64,000 nucleotides of DNA from Streptomyces sp. A012304 (GCF_026008495.1 NZ_BQUN01000098.1:1-64000); one strand, 5' to 3'. Positions 16,060 to 25,704 are shown, numbered from the stretch's first letter. The notes: generated by a model not told the origin, from the sequence alone. Made by a program: numbers and translations.

Positions 16060-19000
16060 ATGTCCTGGCTGTCGAGATTCAGCCTCGCGCAACGGGCCCT
16101 GATAGGCCTCATGTCCATCATCGCGCTGGTGTTCGGCGCGATCGCGATCCCCCAGCTCAAACAGCAACTGCTGCCCACCATCGAACTGCCGGTGGTGTCC
16201 GTGCTCGCGCCGTACCAGGGCGCCTCCCCGGACGTCGTCGAGAAGCAGGTCGTCGAGCCCATCGAGGACAGCCTGGAGGGCGTCGACGGCATCACCGGCG
16301 TCACCTCCACGGCGAGCGAGGGCAACGCCCTGATCATGGCGTCCTTCGACTACGGCAACGACACCAAGCAGCTCGTCGCCGACGTCCAGCAGGCCGTCAA
16401 CCGGGCCCGCGTCCAGCTCCCGGACTCGGTGGACCCGCAGGTCGTCGCCGGATCCACGGACGACATCCCGACCGTGGTCCTCGCCGTCACCTCCGGCCAG
16501 GACCAGCAGGCCCTCGCCGACCAGCTCGACAAGACCGTCGTCCCGGCGCTGAAGGACATCGGCGGCGTCGGCCAGGTCACCGTCGACGGTGTGCGCGACC
16601 TCCGGGTCTCCGTCACCCCCGACGACGCGAAGCTGGCGCGGGCCGGGCTGACCGGGCCGGCCCTCGCCCAGGCCCTCCAGGCGGGCGGCGCGACCGTCCC
16701 GGCGGGCTCCTTCGACGAGGCCGGCGCCAACCGCACGGTCCAGGTCGGCGGCGGCTACACCTCCGTGCGGCAGATCCAGGACCTGATGATCCCCGGCCAG
16801 GCCGGGAAGAAGCCCGTCCGCCTCGGTGACGTCGCCACGGTGCGGCAGGAGGAGGCCCCGGCCGACTCCATCACCCGCACCGACGGCAAGCCCAGCCTCG
16901 CCGTCTCCGTCACCATGGACCACGACGGCAGCGCGGTCGCCATCTCCGACGCCGTCGAGGACAAGCTGCCCGCGCTGCGCGAGGACCTCGGCTCCGGCGC
17001 GGCGATCACGGTCGTCAGCGACCAGGGCCCGGCGGTGAAGAAGTCCATCGAGGGCCTGACCACCGAGGGCGCGCTCGGTCTGCTCTTCGCGGTCCTGGTC
17101 ATCCTGGTCTTCCTGGCGTCGCTGCGTTCCACGCTGGTGACGGCGGTGTCCATCCCGCTGTCGGTCGTCCTCGCCCTGATCGTGCTGTGGACGCGCGACC
17201 TGTCGCTGAACATGCTGACGCTGGGCGCCCTGACCATCGCCATCGGCCGGGTCGTCGACGACTCGATCGTCGTCCTGGAGAACATCAAGCGCCACCTCGG
17301 CTACGGCGAGGAGCGCCGGACCGCGATCCTCACCGCGGTGCGCGAGGTGGCCGGCGCGGTCACCTCCTCCACTCTCACCACGGTCGCCGTGTTCCTGCCG
17401 ATCGGTCTGGTCGGCGGCATGGTGGGCGCCCTGTTCGGCGCCTTCAGCCTCACCGTGACGGCGGCCCTGCTGGCCTCCCTGCTGGTGTCGCTGACCGTCG
17501 TGCCGGTCCTGTCGTACTGGTTCCTGCGCGCCCCGAAGGGCACCCCCGAGGACGCCGAGGAGGCCCGCCGCAAGGCCGAGGAGAAGGAGGCGAAGAGCCG
17601 CCTCCAGCGCCTCTACGTGCCCGTCCTGCGCTTCGCGACCCGGCGCCGGCTGACCAGCGTGGCGATCGCGGTCGTCGTCCTGATCGGCACCTTCGGCATG
17701 GCCCCGCTGCTGAAGACGAACTTCTTCGACCCGGGCGAGCAGCAGGTCCTGACGGTCAAGCAGAAACTGGCGCCGGGCACCAGCCTCGCCGCCACCGACG
17801 CCCAGGCCAGGAAGGTCGAGCAACTGCTCGGCGACACCGAGGGCGTGAAGGACTACCAGGTCACCGTCGGCTCCTCCGGCTTCCTCGCGGCCTTCGGCGG
17901 CGGCACCGACTCCAACCAGGCCTCCTACCAGGTGATGCTGGAGGACTCGGCGTCGTCCGAGGACGTCCAGGACCGTATCGAGGCCGGCCTGAAGAAGCTG
18001 GACGGCGTCGGCACCACCACCGTCGCGGTCGGTGACGGCTTCGGCAGCCAGGACCTGAGCGTCGTGGTGAAGGCCGCCGACAGCGGGGCGCTGCGCACGG
18101 CGGCCGAGCAGGTCCGCGAGGCCGTGGCCGGCCTGGACGACGTCACCGACGTCACCAGCGACCTCTCGCAGAGCGTGCCGCGCATCTCGGTCAAGGCCGA
18201 CGCCAAGGCCGCGGCGGCCGGGTTCGACCAGCAGACGCTCGGCGCGGCGGTGGCGCAGGCGGTGCGCGGGACGACGGCCGCGAAGGTGATCCTCGACGAC
18301 ACCGAGCGCGACGTCGTCATCACCTCGGCGAAGCCGGCCCGCACCCTCGCGGAGCTGAAGGCCCTGCCGCTCGGCCCGGTGAAGCTCGGTGACATCGCGA
18401 CCGTCCAGCTGGTGGACGGGCCCGTGTCGATGACCCGGATCGACGGTCAGCGGGCGGCGACCGTCACCGCCCGGCCGACCGGCGACAACACGGGCGCGGT
18501 CAGCGCCGACCTCCAGGCGAAGATCGACGCGCTGAAGCTCCCGGCGGGCGCGACGGCCGAGATCGGCGGAGTCAGCCAGGACCAGGACGACGCGTTCAAG
18601 AACCTCGGCCTGGCGATGCTCGCGGCGATCGCGATCGTCTTCATGCTGCTGGTGGCGACCTTCCGGTCGCTGGTGCAGCCGCTGATCCTGCTGGTCTCCA
18701 TCCCGTTCGCGGCGACCGGCGCGATCGGTCTGCTGGTCGCCACCGGCACGCCGATGGGCGTCCCGGCGATGATCGGCATGTTGATGCTGATCGGCATCGT
18801 GGTGACCAACGCGATCGTGCTGATCGACCTGATCAACCAGTACCGCCGCCAGGGGTACGGCGTCGTGGAGGCGGTCGTGGAAGGCGGCCGGCACCGGCTG
18901 CGCCCCATCCTCATGACGGCTCTGGCGACCATCTTCGCGCTGCTCCCGATGGCGCTGGGCATCACCGGCGAGGGCGGCTTCATCGCCCAGCCGCTGGCGG

Positions 19001-19161
19001 TGGTCGTCATCGGAGGTCTGATCACGTCGACCCTGCTCACCCTGCTCCTGGTGCCGACGCTCTACGCGATGCTCGAACTGCGCAAGGAGCGCCGGGCGAA
19101 GAAGCGGGCGGCGAAGAAGCGGACCGAGCCGGAGCAGGTTCCGGAGCCGGCCGGCGTGTGA
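16060..19161 (+). CDS. RND-family efflux transporter (AcrB-like)
   Basis: 1033 residues, the normal length of AcrB/HAE-type RND pumps. N-terminal helix, a large extracytoplasmic loop, helices 2-6, a second large loop, then helices 8-12. The proton-relay acidic pair is present in AIGRVVDDSIVVLENI (D400, D401), and the FGAFSLTVTAALLASLLVSLTVVPVLS segment is typical. A charged Lys/Glu insertion (EEARRKAEEKEAKSR) marks the central cytoplasmic loop. No membrane-fusion or outer-membrane partner lies nearby, as expected in a Gram-positive. ATG 16060. Located after the psp-linked two-component pair, so it may be part of that stress response. Confidence 0.92.
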   Translation: MSWLSRFSLAQRALIGLMSIIALVFGAIAIPQLKQQLLPTIELPVVSVLAPYQGASPDVVEKQVVEPIEDSLEGVDGITGVTSTASEGNALIMASFDYGNDTKQLVADVQQAVNRARVQLPDSVDPQVVAGSTDDIPTVVLAVTSGQDQQALADQLDKTVVPALKDIGGVGQVTVDGVRDLRVSVTPDDAKLARAGLTGPALAQALQAGGATVPAGSFDEAGANRTVQVGGGYTSVRQIQDLMIPGQAGKKPVRLGDVATVRQEEAPADSITRTDGKPSLAVSVTMDHDGSAVAISDAVEDKLPALREDLGSGAAITVVSDQGPAVKKSIEGLTTEGALGLLFAVLVILVFLASLRSTLVTAVSIPLSVVLALIVLWTRDLSLNMLTLGALTIAIGRVVDDSIVVLENIKRHLGYGEERRTAILTAVREVAGAVTSSTLTTVAVFLPIGLVGGMVGALFGAFSLTVTAALLASLLVSLTVVPVLSYWFLRAPKGTPEDAEEARRKAEEKEAKSRLQRLYVPVLRFATRRRLTSVAIAVVVLIGTFGMAPLLKTNFFDPGEQQVLTVKQKLAPGTSLAATDAQARKVEQLLGDTEGVKDYQVTVGSSGFLAAFGGGTDSNQASYQVMLEDSASSEDVQDRIEAGLKKLDGVGTTTVAVGDGFGSQDLSVVVKAADSGALRTAAEQVREAVAGLDDVTDVTSDLSQSVPRISVKADAKAAAAGFDQQTLGAAVAQAVRGTTAAKVILDDTERDVVITSAKPARTLAELKALPLGPVKLGDIATVQLVDGPVSMTRIDGQRAATVTARPTGDNTGAVSADLQAKIDALKLPAGATAEIGGVSQDQDDAFKNLGLAMLAAIAIVFMLLVATFRSLVQPLILLVSIPFAATGAIGLLVATGTPMGVPAMIGMLMLIGIVVTNAIVLIDLINQYRRQGYGVVEAVVEGGRHRLRPILMTALATIFALLPMALGITGEGGFIAQPLAVVVIGGLITSTLLTLLLVPTLYAMLELRKERRAKKRAAKKRTEPEQVPEPAGV

Positions 19162-19245
19162 GCCGCCGCGCCGGTGTCCCTTCCCCCGCGGGGTTTTCAT
19201 ATCCTGTGATCTCGAACTGCTCTGCGGGGGAGGTGGATCGGGGCG

Positions 19246-21462
19246 GTGCCGCTGAACAAGGACGACCCGCGGTCGCTGGGTGGGTACCGGATCGTCGACC
19301 GGCTCGGTGCCGGCGGCATGGGCGTCGTCTACCGGGCCAGATCAAGATCCGGCCGTGAGGTCGCCGTCAAGGTGGTGCACGCCCAGTACGCCGAGGACGG
19401 GGTCTTCCGCACCCGCTTCCGGCAGGAGATCGAGGCCGCGCGCAGGGTGAGCGGCGCCTTCACGGCGCCGGTCGTCGACGCCGACCCGGAGGCCGTACGG
19501 CCGTGGATGGCCACCCAGTACGTGCCCGCGCCCTCCCTGGCCGCCCGGATCCGGGCCGACGGCCCGCTGCGGGGCGTGGAGTTGCGGCGCCTCGCGCTGG
19601 GCCTGGTGGAGGCGCTGCGGGACATCCACCGGGCCGGGGTCGTCCACCGCGACCTGAAACCGGGCAACGTCCTGATGGCCGAGGACGGCCCCCGGGTCAT
19701 CGACTTCGGCATCTCCCGGGCGACGGAGAACCAGACGCTGACCGAGACCGGCCACGCCATCGGCACCCCGCCGTTCATGTCGCCGGAGCAGTTCGCCGAT
19801 GCCCGCTCGGTGGGCCCGGCCTCCGACGTCTTCTCCCTGGGCGCGCTCCTGGTGTTCGCCGCGACCGGACGCGGCCCGTTCGACGCCGACAGCCCCTATC
19901 TGACGGCGTACCGGGTGATCAACGAGGAGCCGGCGCTGGACGCGGTGGCGGAGCCGCTGCGCGGCATCCTGGCCCGCTGTCTGGCCAAGGAGCCCGCCGA
20001 GCGGCCCGGACTGGAGGAGCTGGGGCGGGAGTTCGTCGAGGTCCTGCCCGAGCCGGCCCCGGACGACGCGCACACGGTGACGCTACGGCTGCCCGCCCCG
20101 GACGCCACCCGTTCGGCGACCTTCGCGGACCCGGAGTCCGTCTCGATGGCCCGCCGCTCGCGTCCGCGCAGGCTGCCGGTGCTGGTCGGGGCGGCCGGTG
20201 TGCTGGCCGTCGCCCTCGCGGTGTACCTCGTCCTGGGCCCGCTCAAGGGTGGCGGGCGCGCGGAGACGGGCCGCTCGGCGACCCCTTCGGCGACGCAGAC
20301 CTCCCGCTGGGGCACGCCGCCCGCCGGCTGGCGGCCCTGGCAGACGACGGTGAACGCACCGGCCGCGCGCGGCGAGAAGCCGCTCCGCACCAACGGGACC
20401 GGGACACCGGAGTGCAAGCTGAGCGAGGGCGCCCTGTACTGCGGAGGCGACGGCGTGCTCCCGGTCCGGCTGGACGCGCTGACCGGGAAGGCGGTGTGGC
20501 GTGCCGCCTCGATGCCGGCCGGCGCGGACGCCGACCGGTACGCGTCCTGGATCCTCGGGGTCCACGACGGCAGGGTGCTCGTGTACCAGACCATCAGCAG
20601 CGAGTCGGGCGACAGCGACACGACCGCTCTGATCGCCCTCGACGCCGGGACCGGCGACCGGGCGTGGTCGCGCGCGGTCGACGACGAGAACGCCGACCTG
20701 GCCGTCGCCGGGGACCTGGTCCTGACCCCCGACAGCGGCGCCTCGATCACCGCCCGCTCCCCGCGCGACGGCAAGAAGCGCTGGACGGCGACCCTGCCGC
20801 GCAACCACTACTGCTCGTTCTCCGAGTTCGGCGGCCGCCCCTACGCCGACTGCTCCTCCTACGACGAGGACGGCGCCTCCGTGGCCTTCGCCCTCGATCC
20901 GGCCGACGGCAGGAGGAAGGACCTGCCGCCCCTGCCGTCGCACGCCGATCCCGTCGGTGAGCTCGGAGGCCGGATGATCTTCGCGCAGTGGCGCGAGGAG
21001 TCGTCGTCGCTGGAGTCGCCCTACACCGGTGTGGTGTCCGTCGACCCGGACACCGGGGCGCGGCGGACGACGAAGTTCCAGCAGGAACTGCGCGGGACGG
21101 CGTCCCTGACGCACGGCATGCTCTGCTTCGCCGGTTCCAGCGGCCAGGTGACCTGTGTGTCGCCCACGACGGGCAAGGTGCTGTGGCAGACCGCCACGAC
21201 CCTGGAGCAGCCGGGCGAGCCGATCGCCGACCCGCAGGGCCGCACGGTGTTCGTGGCCAGCGCCAGCGGGCGGGTGGCGGCGCTGGACGCCCGGACGGGC
21301 ACGCTGCTGTGGGAGTCCTACCCGCGCGCCGACGTGGTGAACGGCGGCTTCGACTCGCCCGATGTGTTCGTGCTCCGGGGCACGCTCGTGGTGGCGACCC
21401 CGGACGGCACGGTCTTCGGCATGGATCCCGCCCGTCCCGACCGGAAGCCGGCGTCGGGGTGA
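19246..21462 (+). CDS. Membrane Ser/Thr protein kinase with PQQ-type beta-propeller sensor
   Basis: 738 residues. Pkn2/Hanks-type kinase in residues about 13-265: glycine loop LGAGGMGVVY, ATP-binding K42, catalytic loop HRDLKPGN (D136), DFG (D153) and the SPEQ activation segment. A basic linker leads to one membrane helix (about 308-330). The extracytoplasmic part, about 370-738, has repeated blades with WxxxxLDARTGxLLWE-like motifs typical of PQQ/pyrrolo-quinoline-type propellers used as ligand sensors. GTG start at 19246 with a GGGGGAGG tract about 12 nt upstream. Target proteins and ligand unknown. Converges with nadA. Confidence 0.93.
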   Translation: MPLNKDDPRSLGGYRIVDRLGAGGMGVVYRARSRSGREVAVKVVHAQYAEDGVFRTRFRQEIEAARRVSGAFTAPVVDADPEAVRPWMATQYVPAPSLAARIRADGPLRGVELRRLALGLVEALRDIHRAGVVHRDLKPGNVLMAEDGPRVIDFGISRATENQTLTETGHAIGTPPFMSPEQFADARSVGPASDVFSLGALLVFAATGRGPFDADSPYLTAYRVINEEPALDAVAEPLRGILARCLAKEPAERPGLEELGREFVEVLPEPAPDDAHTVTLRLPAPDATRSATFADPESVSMARRSRPRRLPVLVGAAGVLAVALAVYLVLGPLKGGGRAETGRSATPSATQTSRWGTPPAGWRPWQTTVNAPAARGEKPLRTNGTGTPECKLSEGALYCGGDGVLPVRLDALTGKAVWRAASMPAGADADRYASWILGVHDGRVLVYQTISSESGDSDTTALIALDAGTGDRAWSRAVDDENADLAVAGDLVLTPDSGASITARSPRDGKKRWTATLPRNHYCSFSEFGGRPYADCSSYDEDGASVAFALDPADGRRKDLPPLPSHADPVGELGGRMIFAQWREESSSLESPYTGVVSVDPDTGARRTTKFQQELRGTASLTHGMLCFAGSSGQVTCVSPTTGKVLWQTATTLEQPGEPIADPQGRTVFVASASGRVAALDARTGTLLWESYPRADVVNGGFDSPDVFVLRGTLVVATPDGTVFGMDPARPDRKPASG

Positions 21463-21493
21463 TCCCCGGCGCCGGCTCCCCGGCCCGCGGTGC

Positions 21494-22678
21494 CTACGGC
21501 AGCGCGAGCATCCGCTCCAGCGCCAGCTTGGCGAACGCCTCGGTCTCCTCGTCGACCTCGATGCGGTTGACGAGCTTGCCCTCGGCGAGCGACTCCAGCG
21601 CCCAGACCAGGTGCGGGAGGTCGATGCGGTTCATCGTGGAGCAGAAGCAGACCGTGCGGTCGAGGAACACGATCTCCTTGCCCTCGGGCGCGAAACGGTT
21701 CGCCAGCCGGCGCACGAGGTTCAGCTCGGTGCCGATGGCCCACTTCGAGCCGGCCGGGGCGGCCTCCAGGGCCTTGATGATGTACTCGGTCGACCCGACG
21801 TAGTCCGCCGCCGCCACGACCTCGTGCCGGCACTCCGGGTGGACCAGCACGTTCACCCCGGGGATGCGGGCGCGCACGTCCTCCACGGACTGGAGGTTGA
21901 AGCGGCCGTGCACCGAGCAGTGGCCGCGCCACAGGATCATCTTCGCGTCGCGCAGCTGCTCGGCGGTCAGCCCGCCGCCCGGCTTGTGCGGGTTGTAGAC
22001 GACGCAGTCCTCCAGGGACATGCCCATGTCCCGCACCGCCGTGTTCCGGCCAAGGTGCTGGTCCGGCAGGAACAGCACCTTCTCACCCTGCTGGAAGGCC
22101 CACTCCAGGGCCCGCTTCGCGTTCGACGAGGTGCAGATGGTGCCGCCGTGCTTGCCGGTGAAGGCCTTGATGTCGGCGGAGGAGTTCATGTACGAGACGG
22201 GTACGACCTGCTCGGCGATCCCGGCCTCGGTCAGCACGTCCCAGCACTCGGCGACCTGCTCGGCCGTCGCCATGTCGGCCATCGAGCAGCCGGCGGCGAG
22301 GTCGGGCAGGACGACCTTCTGGGCGTTCGAGGTCAGGATGTCCGCGGACTCCGCCATGAAGTGCACACCGCAGAACACGATGTACTCGGCCTCCGGGCGC
22401 GCGGCCGCGTCCCGGGCCAGCTTGAAGGAGTCGCCCGTGACATCGGCGAACTGGATGACCTCGTCGCGCTGGTAGTGGTGGCCGAGCACGAAGACCTTGT
22501 CCCCGAGCCTCTCCTTGGCCGCGCGGGCCCGCTCCACCAGGTCGGGGTCGGAGGGGGACGGCAGGTCGCCGGGGCACTCGACGCCCCGCTCGCTCTTCGG
22601 GTCGGCCTCACGGCCGAGCAGCAACAGGGCGAGCGGAGTCGGCTGTACGTCGAGCTCCGTGGTCTGGGCGGTGGTCAC
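21494..22678 (-). CDS. nadA: Quinolinate synthase A
   Basis: [4Fe-4S] enzyme condensing iminoaspartate with dihydroxyacetone phosphate to quinolinate in de novo NAD synthesis. 394 residues. Motifs VFVLGHHYQRDEVIQFAD, the first cluster cysteine in FCGVHFMAESADIL (C103), then CSMADMA, VHPECRHEV and FCSTMNRIDLPHL. GTG start at 22678 is preferred over an in-frame GTG three codons earlier because AGAAAGG then lies 9 nt upstream. A -10-like TATGAT precedes it. No nadB or nadC follows within the window on this strand. The erpA-type carrier next door could supply its cluster (inference). Confidence 0.95.
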   Translation of the reverse strand: MTTAQTTELDVQPTPLALLLLGREADPKSERGVECPGDLPSPSDPDLVERARAAKERLGDKVFVLGHHYQRDEVIQFADVTGDSFKLARDAAARPEAEYIVFCGVHFMAESADILTSNAQKVVLPDLAAGCSMADMATAEQVAECWDVLTEAGIAEQVVPVSYMNSSADIKAFTGKHGGTICTSSNAKRALEWAFQQGEKVLFLPDQHLGRNTAVRDMGMSLEDCVVYNPHKPGGGLTAEQLRDAKMILWRGHCSVHGRFNLQSVEDVRARIPGVNVLVHPECRHEVVAAADYVGSTEYIIKALEAAPAGSKWAIGTELNLVRRLANRFAPEGKEIVFLDRTVCFCSTMNRIDLPHLVWALESLAEGKLVNRIEVDEETEAFAKLALERMLALP

Positions 22679-22719
22679 TACACGCACCCTTTCTGCTTTT
22701 CGTCGAACTGACGCTATTT

Positions 22720-22725
22720 ATCATA
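22720..22725 (-). promoter_or_regulatory. Candidate nadA -10 element
   Basis: On the minus strand TATGAT lies 42 nt upstream of the nadA GTG in an unusually A+T-rich patch of the 277-nt nadA/erpA divergent gap. No good -35 at 17-18 nt. The A+T richness is the main support. Confidence 0.4.
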
Positions 22726-22955
22726 ACCCGCTTCACGTCACTTTGACGATGGTCATTGCGTCGATGTGACATGAATCCCTGACGGGTCTGCCAGGCCGTC
22801 CGAACGGTCGCTGTTCGCCGCCTCATGCGTGTGCGAGCATGAAGGGCAGAAAGAGGAAAGAAGTGGAAACACGGTCCTCGGCCCGGAATGAATCCGCGGC
22901 CCCGCCGGTTCTAACCGTCGGCAAGCAGTCTCCGTACAACCCGGGAGAGATGTAG

Positions 22956-23312
22956 ATGTCCGTATCGGACGAGACCACCACCGTCACCGACGGCATCATC
23001 CTGACCGACGCCGCCGCGTCCAAGGTCAAGGCCCTGCTCGACCAGGAAGGCCGTGACGACCTCGCGCTGCGCGTGGCCGTCCAGCCCGGTGGCTGCTCCG
23101 GCCTGCGCTACCAGCTCTTCTTCGACGAGCGCTCGCTCGACGGCGACGTGGAGAAGGACTTCGACGGCGTCAAGGTCGTCACCGACCGCATGAGCGCCCC
23201 GTACCTGGGCGGCGCCACGATCGACTTCGTCGACACCATCGAGAAGCAGGGCTTCACGATCGACAACCCGAACGCGACGGGCTCCTGCGCGTGCGGCGAC
23301 TCCTTCAGCTGA
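22956..23312 (+). CDS. erpA: ErpA/HesB-type iron-sulfur cluster carrier
   Basis: 118-residue A-type carrier that receives Fe-S clusters from the assembly system and delivers them to target enzymes. The three ligand cysteines are present: C47 in GGCSGLRYQL and C111/C113 in the C-terminal GSCACGDSFS. ATG with GGGAGA about 8 nt upstream. Divergent from nadA (an Fe-S enzyme) and followed by a strong hairpin terminator, so it is monocistronic. Confidence 0.95.
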   Translation: MSVSDETTTVTDGIILTDAAASKVKALLDQEGRDDLALRVAVQPGGCSGLRYQLFFDERSLDGDVEKDFDGVKVVTDRMSAPYLGGATIDFVDTIEKQGFTIDNPNATGSCACGDSFS

Positions 23313-23329
23313 GTCGTTCCAGGACGACG

Positions 23330-23367
23330 CGAAGGCGGCGGCCCCCGTCCTGGGGCCGCCGCCTTCG
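23330..23367. terminator. Strong bidirectional terminator after erpA
   Basis: Perfect 16-bp stem (CGAAGGCGGCGGCCCC with its complement) around a 6-nt loop CGTCCT, between the convergent stops of erpA (23312) and the membrane protein gene (23385). No long T run, as usual in Streptomyces. Confidence 0.88.
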
Positions 23368-23384
23368 TCATGGGCCGGCCGGGC

Positions 23385-25232
23385 TCACCGCGGCTGCGGC
23401 TGCGGCAGCCGCGCCCCCGGCTTCTCCAGCGGGACCTCACGGTTGTCCGCGCCGACCACGCTCCGGCCGCCGAGCGGCTCGTCCAACTGCACCGTCCGGT
23501 GGTGCACCTTCGCGATCATCACGCAGATCCTGTCCGGCCACGGCGTCGCGGTCACGGTCACCTTCACCTGGTTCCCGCTCTCCACGGCCGTCACCTCGTA
23601 GTCGGCGCACACTCCCGCGGTGAAGCTCACGGTCAGCTCGTCGCCCTCCGCCGTGTAGCCGTCGACCTGCACGTTCTCCGGCTTGGTGGCCGAGGTCGGC
23701 GCGTCGGAGGGGGTGTCCGCGGCGGGGGCGCGCAGATACTCCGGCTCGATCGCCGGATACGCCACCGTGTACGTGTTCCCGGCACCCGGCGCCCGCACCT
23801 CGAACAGCCAGGACGGCACCAGCAGCGGCCGTCCGCCCGAGGCGTGCGGGGCGAGCCCGAACTCCGCGTCCTCCACGGTCAGCGACTGCTTCTTCGGCGG
23901 GGCCGTCGACGCCGCGCACAGGCTCTCCTGCCGGTCCTTCGTCGGCACCGGCGTGGCGCATCCGCCGATCCCCATCCGGTGCTTCCCGGGCGCCGCGTTC
24001 AGCAGCTCCAGTGCCTTCTCCGCGCCGAGCACCGGATACGTCTCACCCTTCGCCGGCGTCTCCATCCGGCCGCTCCCGGCGACGACCTCGCCCTGCGGGC
24101 TGACGCTGAGGTCGGTCGTCCAGCCGAACGTGGGCACACCGCCCACCTCGTCGTCGGCGTTCACCAGCCGCTGGGCGCCCAGGACCTGGCTCGCGTCGAT
24201 CTCGGCGTCGTCCTGGCCGAGGGCCTTCAGGACCGGCGCGGCCGCCTTCTTCGCCGCCGCCTCGCTCACCGGGTCGGTGACCGGGGACGTGGAGCCCTGC
24301 GTGCAGACGGCGACCCCGCCCTCACAGGCGTCGGTGCCGGCCGCGTACCGGACGAACGTCCACATGCCCGGGGCCTGCTGGTTCACCCGCAGCACCGGAC
24401 CCGAGCCGTCGTTGCCCGCGCCGACCCGCCAGGCGTCCCCGTCGGCCACCGGCGTGCCGCCGACGCCGAGCGCGGCCGCGAGCCGGGCCACCTCCTCCTT
24501 GGTGACCGCGCCCTTCGCCCAGTACACGGGCGCCGAGTCGGGTCCGTCCGGGAACGCGCCGTCGGCCTTGTAGACCACGCCGTAGGGGTTGGGCTCGCCG
24601 GGGGCGACACCGTTCGTGCCGCCCTCGGAGGAGCCGCCGGGCGCGGTGTGGTCGTCCAGGACGAGCGGCGGGGGAGTGCCGTCCCCGGCGGGCGCCCCGG
24701 CCGTCGCCCCTCGGCCCGACCCGCCCGTCGCGTCGGCGGCGAGGTAGGCCCCGCCGCCCCCCACGAGCAGCACGGCGGCGGCGACGGAGGCGACGAGGAC
24801 GGCCGACCGGTGCCGGGGAACGGGGGCGGTGTCGTCGTCGGCCGGGCCGCTCGCGCGGGAGACGTCCCCGGCGGGGCGGTCGTCCGCGGCGGCGTCCTCG
24901 GAGGGCGCGGCAACGGCGTCCTCCGCCTCACCCGCGTGACCCGCGTCGTCCTCCGGACGGGTCTCAGCCGCCCGAGTTTCTTCCGCGCGGGTCTCCTCCG
25001 GAGGAGCCTCCTCGCGCGTCTCCTCCGAACGGGCTTCCTCCGGACGGGCTTCGTCCGGACGGGTCTCTTCCGGGCGGGTCTCTTCCGGGCGGGTCTCCTC
25101 CGCGCGCGTCTCGTCCGGACGGGCGTCCTCCGGACGAGTCTCCTCCGTCTCGTCCGGACGGGTCTCCTCCGCCGTGTCCCGGTCCTCCGGCCCGCGCGCG
25201 GTGTCGTCGTTGTCGGGTCGCTCGGTGTTCAC
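23385..25232 (-). CDS. Single-pass membrane protein with Arg/Glu-rich repeat N-terminus
   Basis: 615 residues, unknown function. Residues about 10-90 are a charged repeat of variants of ETRPEETRPDEARPE. An acidic stretch to about 145 is followed by one membrane helix (SAVLVASVAAAVLLVGGGGAYLA) and a large extracytoplasmic domain of about 440 residues that ends in a Pro/Gln tail. Topology suggests a cytoplasmic disordered tail and an exported domain, like anti-sigma or stress-sensor membrane proteins, but no such signature is visible. GTG start at 25232 has AAGGAG 7 nt upstream. Converges with erpA. Confidence 0.85.
   Translation of the reverse strand: MNTERPDNDDTARGPEDRDTAEETRPDETEETRPEDARPDETRAEETRPEETRPEETRPDEARPEEARSEETREEAPPEETRAEETRAAETRPEDDAGHAGEAEDAVAAPSEDAAADDRPAGDVSRASGPADDDTAPVPRHRSAVLVASVAAAVLLVGGGGAYLAADATGGSGRGATAGAPAGDGTPPPLVLDDHTAPGGSSEGGTNGVAPGEPNPYGVVYKADGAFPDGPDSAPVYWAKGAVTKEEVARLAAALGVGGTPVADGDAWRVGAGNDGSGPVLRVNQQAPGMWTFVRYAAGTDACEGGVAVCTQGSTSPVTDPVSEAAAKKAAAPVLKALGQDDAEIDASQVLGAQRLVNADDEVGGVPTFGWTTDLSVSPQGEVVAGSGRMETPAKGETYPVLGAEKALELLNAAPGKHRMGIGGCATPVPTKDRQESLCAASTAPPKKQSLTVEDAEFGLAPHASGGRPLLVPSWLFEVRAPGAGNTYTVAYPAIEPEYLRAPAADTPSDAPTSATKPENVQVDGYTAEGDELTVSFTAGVCADYEVTAVESGNQVKVTVTATPWPDRICVMIAKVHHRTVQLDEPLGGRSVVGADNREVPLEKPGARLPQPQPR
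24960..25190. repeat. Degenerate short tandem repeats coding for the ETRP/EETR tract
   Basis: Imperfect repeats of roughly 15-18 nt built on cgggtctcctccg and cgggtctcttccg, encoding the charged tract of the 615-aa membrane protein. Copies differ by a few bases, consistent with slippage plus drift; copy number probably varies among strains. Confidence 0.8.
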
Positions 25233-25364
25233 CGCATCGCTCCTTCGGCTGCCCTGCTGTCGTACTCGGCATCCCCTCGAAGGGGGACAGCAATGGGACG
25301 CGGCGGGGGAGCGCACGGTTCCCCGCCGGGCGCCCCACCCGAGGAGCGGACGGGAGCGGCCGGC

Positions 25365-25574
25365 CTAGTTGCCGTAGTCCGGCATCGCCTCGAGGAGCCG
25401 GGCCGAGGTCGCCGGGACGGTCACACCGTGGATCAGGGACGGCGGCACCGGACGCGGGGCGATCTTCTCCGGAGCCGCCCAGTGCGGGGCCATCCGGGCG
25501 CAGTCCCCGCGCAGCGACGCCAGGTCGCCCTCGAGGTCGACCGGAGCGGGGGAGCGGAACTTGAGGTTCGTCAT
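25365..25574 (-). CDS. Small conserved protein (69 aa)
   Basis: 69 residues, MTNLKFRSPAPVDLEGDLASLRGDC..., ending LLEAMPDYGN. No signal peptide or helix. The sequence looks like a short protein conserved next to the AdoK-like kinase in Streptomyces. ATG has no clear ribosome site; a GGAGG lies too far upstream. Function unknown. Divergent from the kinase across 130 nt that include a small CTAC-TATCGG-GTAG inverted repeat. Confidence 0.65.
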   Translation of the reverse strand: MTNLKFRSPAPVDLEGDLASLRGDCARMAPHWAAPEKIAPRPVPPSLIHGVTVPATSARLLEAMPDYGN

Positions 25575-25704
25575 AGCGGCACCGTACGCATCCTCCAGCC
25601 CGCGAAGAAAGATCTACTATCGGGTAGTTTCGCCTGCTTCAGTGCCGCCCCGCGACCGGGTAGCGTGAACTGTCAACTCACCCTCCCACAGGAGCGTCCA
25701 CGCC

